DNA of 64,000 bases from assembly GCA_009763385.1 (NCBI GenBank), contig CM019825.1, positions 1,550,001 through 1,614,000 on the forward strand, in the 5' to 3' direction. Positions 60,300-64,000 of this stretch are shown here, in pieces (within the stretch, counting starts at the first letter, position 1; every line of letters begins with the position of its first letter). The translations under genes and the position numbers were made by a program. The notes below the pieces were generated by a model. That model made no database searches. It saw only the letters and a list, made by a program, of their open reading frames with translations, and was not told where the DNA came from. Source of the DNA: Coix lacryma-jobi var. lacryma-jobi (Eukaryota > Streptophyta > Magnoliopsida > Poales > Poaceae).

Positions 60300-62122
60300 T
60301 TATTTTTCATTTTCAGGAAAAAATAAAAACCCGTTAACGTTGGCGAGGCATTTGTCCACGGTAGGTAAAAGAAGGCTCTCACAGCTTTCGCGGCAAGCGC
60401 TGGCTGCTGGCGTCCCGGGCCCAGTAGTCAGCACCTTTTGGCATTTGGCTGCGCAAACGGCCAATCGCTTTTCATTCATATCCGATCCGTTCGTTTATTA
60501 GCCGCCGAAAACGGCCAGGCCCGGAGGCGACGATGCCCCATGCCCCCTCCTCGCCGGTTTCAGACGGGCGGTGGTGGTGTGTGGTGTGGCGAGGCGACCC
60601 ACCGGTCACTGGAGCGGAGCCAGCTAGTTGATCAGTCATGAGGTGAGTGGTTTCAGGTGCGCTGCGCTGCCGCTGCGCCTGCGCGGCGGCGGCGGCGGCG
60701 GAGTTGGTTGGTGAGGAAAGCGAGCGGCGAGACTCGAGAGGCGAGGCGACCCACCTAATCCAGCGAATTTCAATTTCATCACGTCACGCAAGCCAACCAA
60801 CGCCCGCCACGCCACTACAGGCCCACTCGTACCGGGCGGGCGGGACCCACCTGACCTCCTCCCTACCCGTGCACACCGAGTCGAGTCGACGGCCGCCACC
60901 ACTTTTGTTCCCCTCTCTCTCGGCGCATGCGTTGCTTCCTCCCTTGCAGCCTCCCCCCACCACAACCAACAGAGAGAGAGAGAGAGACGCACAGGGAGGG
61001 CACGCAGGCTTCTGGAAGCTTCTCTTGCCTCCCCTCTCACCCGGTTGGTCACCCCCGACGACCCAAATCGCCGCGGCTCGGCTCCTCCGCCCGCAGCGCC
61101 GCCAGCCAGCCAGCCAGCGCAGGTGTCGTCTCCGCCCCTGCCGCCCCGCCCTCGGTACGACCGCCGGTTTCAATTCGGCGCTGGGGTTTTGTTTGTCTCC
61201 GCACCACCACGGCGCAAGGCACCTGCAGCCTCGGCCCCGCCGTCTCTCCAAGGCTAGTAGGCTGCCCTCCCTGTCCAGTCCACGGCCCTTGGTCGAGTCG
61301 TGTCGTGTCCCTCCGCCGCCCGGCATGCCCCCCCACCGCCGATCGCACACGGTACGGTACGCTTCACATCATGCTCCCTTCCCCTCCCCTCTCGCGCTTA
61401 CCAATTCTCATGACGATTTTCGCCTGTCGCTTTGCTGCTGCAAGACTGCTTGTGCTTGTTACAACCATTAGCAAGCTGCGCCACACTGCTTTATGCGCGC
61501 TCCTACAATGGAAGCTCCTGTTCGACTGCGAAAATGGAACTCACATGCGATTCGGAGATTCAGGTCGCCGCTCGCCGCTCGCCGCTGCTATCCATGCCAA
61601 GACAAGCAAAGAGAGCAGGTGACGGGACGGGACTCGAGAGGGAACAAGTCAGCGTTGGCGGGCTGTCCGCTTCTCAGCCGTCCGATGCAGCTTCGACGGT
61701 CACGACCTCCCTAACGGACGGCTTACCGCCTACCGCTGCCGTCCCCCGTCCGTCACCCCACCCACACAACAGCACCTCTCTGCGGTCTGCGCGCAGGCAG
61801 AGCCGCAGAGGCAGCCCACGCCCACCCCAGCCCGCCGCTTCTTCATTTGCTAGCAGCTGCGCTTGGAGGAGCGCGTTCCCCTGCCCCACCCCACCCTTTC
61901 TCCGTCTCCCCCAACCCCCAAATTCTCCCCGCCGGCAGCCTCCTCCGGGCTCGCTGCTCCAGCCAGACCTCGGATTCTCTTTCCGCTCTTCAGAAGCAAG
62001 CACGCTCCATTCGGATCAATTCGTCCGTGCCATCTCGTGCTCGTACTAGTCTGGGTGATGCAAGTGCAGATCCGTCTAGACTCTAGGCTGGCCCCAGCTA
62101 GTTTCCTCGCTTCTCCTTCTCG
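60300..62122 (+). promoter_or_regulatory. Promoter and first leader exon of the TGA gene
   Basis: GC- and C/T-rich DNA with a (GA)n run near 60970-60986. The first leader exon most likely ends at the strong donor TCTCG|GTAAGTAC (62122). The transcription start is not certain; it lies somewhere between about 60.9 and 61.9 kb. The overlapping open frames on both strands (for example 60647-61471 and 61432-62049) have no domains and are attributed to base composition. Confidence 0.5.
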
Positions 62123-62258
62123 GTAAGTACGCCCTAGCTTGCTTCCACCTTGCAATTGGTTGGGTTCGATTGTTCTGCTGCCTAGTGTTTATCTGTCACA
62201 GTTGCTCTGTGGGGGTCTGCCGCTGGCCTCCCCGTTCTTTCCGTGCGAGTAACTAAGC

Positions 62259-62260
<2 letters not shown>

Positions 62261-62292
<32 letters not shown>
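62261..62292. repeat. Homopolymer of 32 C
   Basis: An uninterrupted run of about 32 C followed by TCTCTCTC, inside the probable first leader intron of the TGA gene, 139 bp past the donor. The strand opposite is poly-G. Confidence 0.95.
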
Positions 62293-62294
<2 letters not shown>

Positions 62295-62682
62295 TCTCTC
62301 CTTTCCGTGCGTTTTCTGTTGCTGCGTGGTTGGTACTTGGTAGCGTACTAACAGCAGCGGATTTCTTCTCGTCCAAAAACAGCAGTGGATTTCGCACACT
62401 GTAAATTTTTTTAAAGAGGGGAGGGGGAGTTCAATTCAACCGTATCCGCTTATGCGCTGCCCCACGCCTGGCCGTGCAGCCAGGGACTGCCACTAGTGTG
62501 GTACCTGTAGCATCGCGATAGTTGCTGTGTGGTCCGGCTGGGTGATTGCCCCCTACCCTCCGCTTATCCACACGAGTACACCAACGTGCACGCGCGTTTC
62601 TTTTTTGTACCCATGTGTTAACTTTGGAATCGTACTTAAGTTTCCTAATATAGAAGGGCCCCCTTTTCTCCCCGCAGGTCAT

Positions 62683-62891
62683 ATGATTGCTATGAATCCT
62701 GAGATCGTACTGCCGTCTTGGAAACAAGTAAGCTGCCAAAGTGTGTGTATATGTACTGTGTGTCATTACTTGTATGAGATGAGATGAGACCCAGCCTAGT
62801 ACAGAGCTACTGATGATTTAATTAACAACGTAATCTTCTCTTTTGACTGCATGAATAGTTTCCGACATTGGTCGATCCTTTGAAACAGTAG
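62683..62891 (+). other. Candidate upstream ORF in the TGA leader (spliced, 25 codons)
   Basis: A probable leader exon 62678-62727 (acceptor CCGCAG|GT, donor CAA|GTAAGC) joined to the exon starting at 62859 (ATGAATAG|TTTCC) gives an ORF that begins ATGATTGCTATG, reads MIAMNPEIVLPSWKQ and ends FPTLVDPLKQ plus TAG. It stops 82 bases before the main ATG. It may reduce translation of the bZIP or occur only in some transcripts. The splice sites are inferred. Confidence 0.4.
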
Positions 62892-62973
62892 ACCGCTCGT
62901 TGCCTTGCAACTGGAAAGGAGAGAGCAAAGTGATTTGCTGTCTCCTGGGGATCAATGCTCGTGAGGTCTAGTG

Positions 62974-63713
62974 ATGGCAGATGCTAGCTCAAGGACAGAC
63001 ACCTCTATTGTTTTAGACGACAACGACAAGAATCAGAGGGTGATTCTTTTTTTCTTTCTTAATTTTGATGTTCACATGGTTCATCGTACTCTTCTTAACA
63101 GATATTTCAAGTTGGCCCCAGCCATTGGAGCATCAGATCTTATATATTTTTCATCTATTCTTCTGATACTAAATATATACTGCTACTACCTTAAGTCTAT
63201 CACACTATGCCTACCAAAAGGTTGAATACCATTGCTGTATATTTGAGTTGATAATGTGAAGTATCAAATTACTGGAGTAGAGGCTGCGACGTTCTTCTTC
63301 ACCAATAATCTGCTTAAGATATCATCTCCCTCTATAGAGATATTGGCACCCTTTAAACCTTGAAAAATCCATCACTGTTCTCAAAAATAATAATAAAAAT
63401 CCATCCCTGACACACATCTCTATAGGTTGAGATATTTTATATGCCTAACATGATGTTATATTTATGCTTAACATTTTTTTACAGATGGAGAACGGAAGTG
63501 GTGCGGCTGTACCTTCTAATTCTTCAGATAGGTCCGACAGGTCTGACAAACCTTTGGACCAAAAGGTAATATTGTGGTTCATTTTTTTCTCAAGTTCTTA
63601 TTTAACCTTGTATTGCCTGTTATTAATTGCATTTCTGAATTTTCATATCTTAGACAATGCGACGGCTTGCCCAAAATCGTGAGGCAGCAAGAAAAAGTCG
63701 GCTGAGGAAAAAG
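62974..63713 (+). CDS. TGA-type bZIP transcription factor (5' part; gene leaves window)
   Basis: Visible coding exons 62974-63039, 63485-63565 and 63654-63713, joining in phase 0. The protein starts MADASSRTDTSIVLDD, continues SNSSDRSDRSDK, and enters the bZIP basic region RRLAQNREAARKSRLRKK, with the invariant Asn and Arg of the N-x7-R core. This start and basic region are characteristic of clade II TGA factors (rice TGA2.1/HBP-1b type, Arabidopsis TGA2/5/6), which bind as-1 TGACG elements and work with the co-activator NPR1 in salicylate-dependent defence. The leucine zipper and DOG1-like C-terminal domain lie beyond 64000. An ATG one codon earlier is not in frame with family starts. The orthologue guess rests on neighbours and memory. 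Confidence 0.93.
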
Positions 63714-64000
63714 GTATCACTAAATTTCATCCTTATTCGAACAGATTGAGATGTTCTTTTTTAGCTTGAATAAGTATTATTTGGAAATACGCATGACTAG
63801 CAGTAATGTAACCAAAATAAGCTGTTTATCTAATTTTATATGTTAATTTTTGCTGATATGCTGAACTGCATGTTATGTACTGTAGTTTCATGTCATTGAG
63901 TCTGTTTTCTTTTCTTTGATGTTTAATAAATGAGCAATTGGCATTTAAGATTCGACTCAAATGCAACAGTCAAAAGACTGCTTCTTCATGTAATTCGATT

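Noticed and set aside
60647..62126. ORFs of 205-274 codons before the TGA gene
   Set aside because: Pro/Arg/Ser-rich products of C/T-rich leader DNA, overlapping in several frames with no domain. The bZIP start and splice structure explain the region as promoter and leader.

Overview
This is plant nuclear DNA, almost certainly from a grass. The reasons are multi-exon genes with GT-AG introns, GC-rich 5' exons, AT-rich introns and spacers, dense small MITEs (Stowaway, Tourist and a recurring GGCCTTGTTTAG-ended family) and retrotransposon debris. The gene content (GH51 arabinofuranosidase, CIPK, CAM1 calmodulin, TGA-type bZIP) resembles what I remember of distal rice chromosome 7. That suggests a collinear segment in a panicoid grass such as sorghum, but the species is an inference. 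No bacterial, phage or CRISPR-type system is present.

Layout. 0-7.5 kb: no gene; a Stowaway MITE, a ~1 kb foldback element and a solo LTR inside a local duplication. 7.7-8.5 kb: intronless VQ-motif gene. 11.6-11.8 kb: broken 5' fragment of a class III peroxidase. 12.1-18.3 kb: RINT1/TIP20 (MAG2-like) tethering gene with a 2.6 kb DNA transposon in intron 3. 21.8-23.2 kb: RLCK-VII protein kinase. 24.8-29.6 kb: 17-exon GH51 alpha-L-arabinofuranosidase, followed by a tRNA-Glu(CTC). 30-39 kb: repeat-rich spacer with a decayed LIN-like fragment, a retroposon tail and nested tandem duplications. 40.7-43.8 kb: 14-exon CIPK. On the minus strand: FSH1-type serine hydrolase (44.3-46.2 kb), calmodulin (46.8-48.2 kb) and SnRK1 beta subunit KINB1 (51.1-53.9 kb). 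KINB1 is head to head with STR12, a chloroplast parvulin-rhodanese protein (54.4-57.6 kb). 57.8-60.3 kb: two opposed LINE fragments. 61-64 kb: leader and first coding exons of a TGA-type bZIP gene that runs off the window.

Functional threads. Several genes belong to calcium and energy signalling (calmodulin, CIPK, a VQ protein of a class that includes calmodulin binders, and the SnRK1 beta subunit). RLCK-VII and TGA factors act in immune and hormone signalling. This is neighbourhood, not an operon: each gene has its own promoter, apart from the 441 bp shared by KINB1 and STR12.

Exon coordinates were read by hand from splice consensus, preserved frame and family similarity. UTR limits and repeat edges are approximate. 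No previously undescribed system is convincingly visible. The most unusual items are the Glu-to-Gln change in the GH51 acid/base motif, the nested duplications upstream of the CIPK gene, and the ~1 kb foldback.
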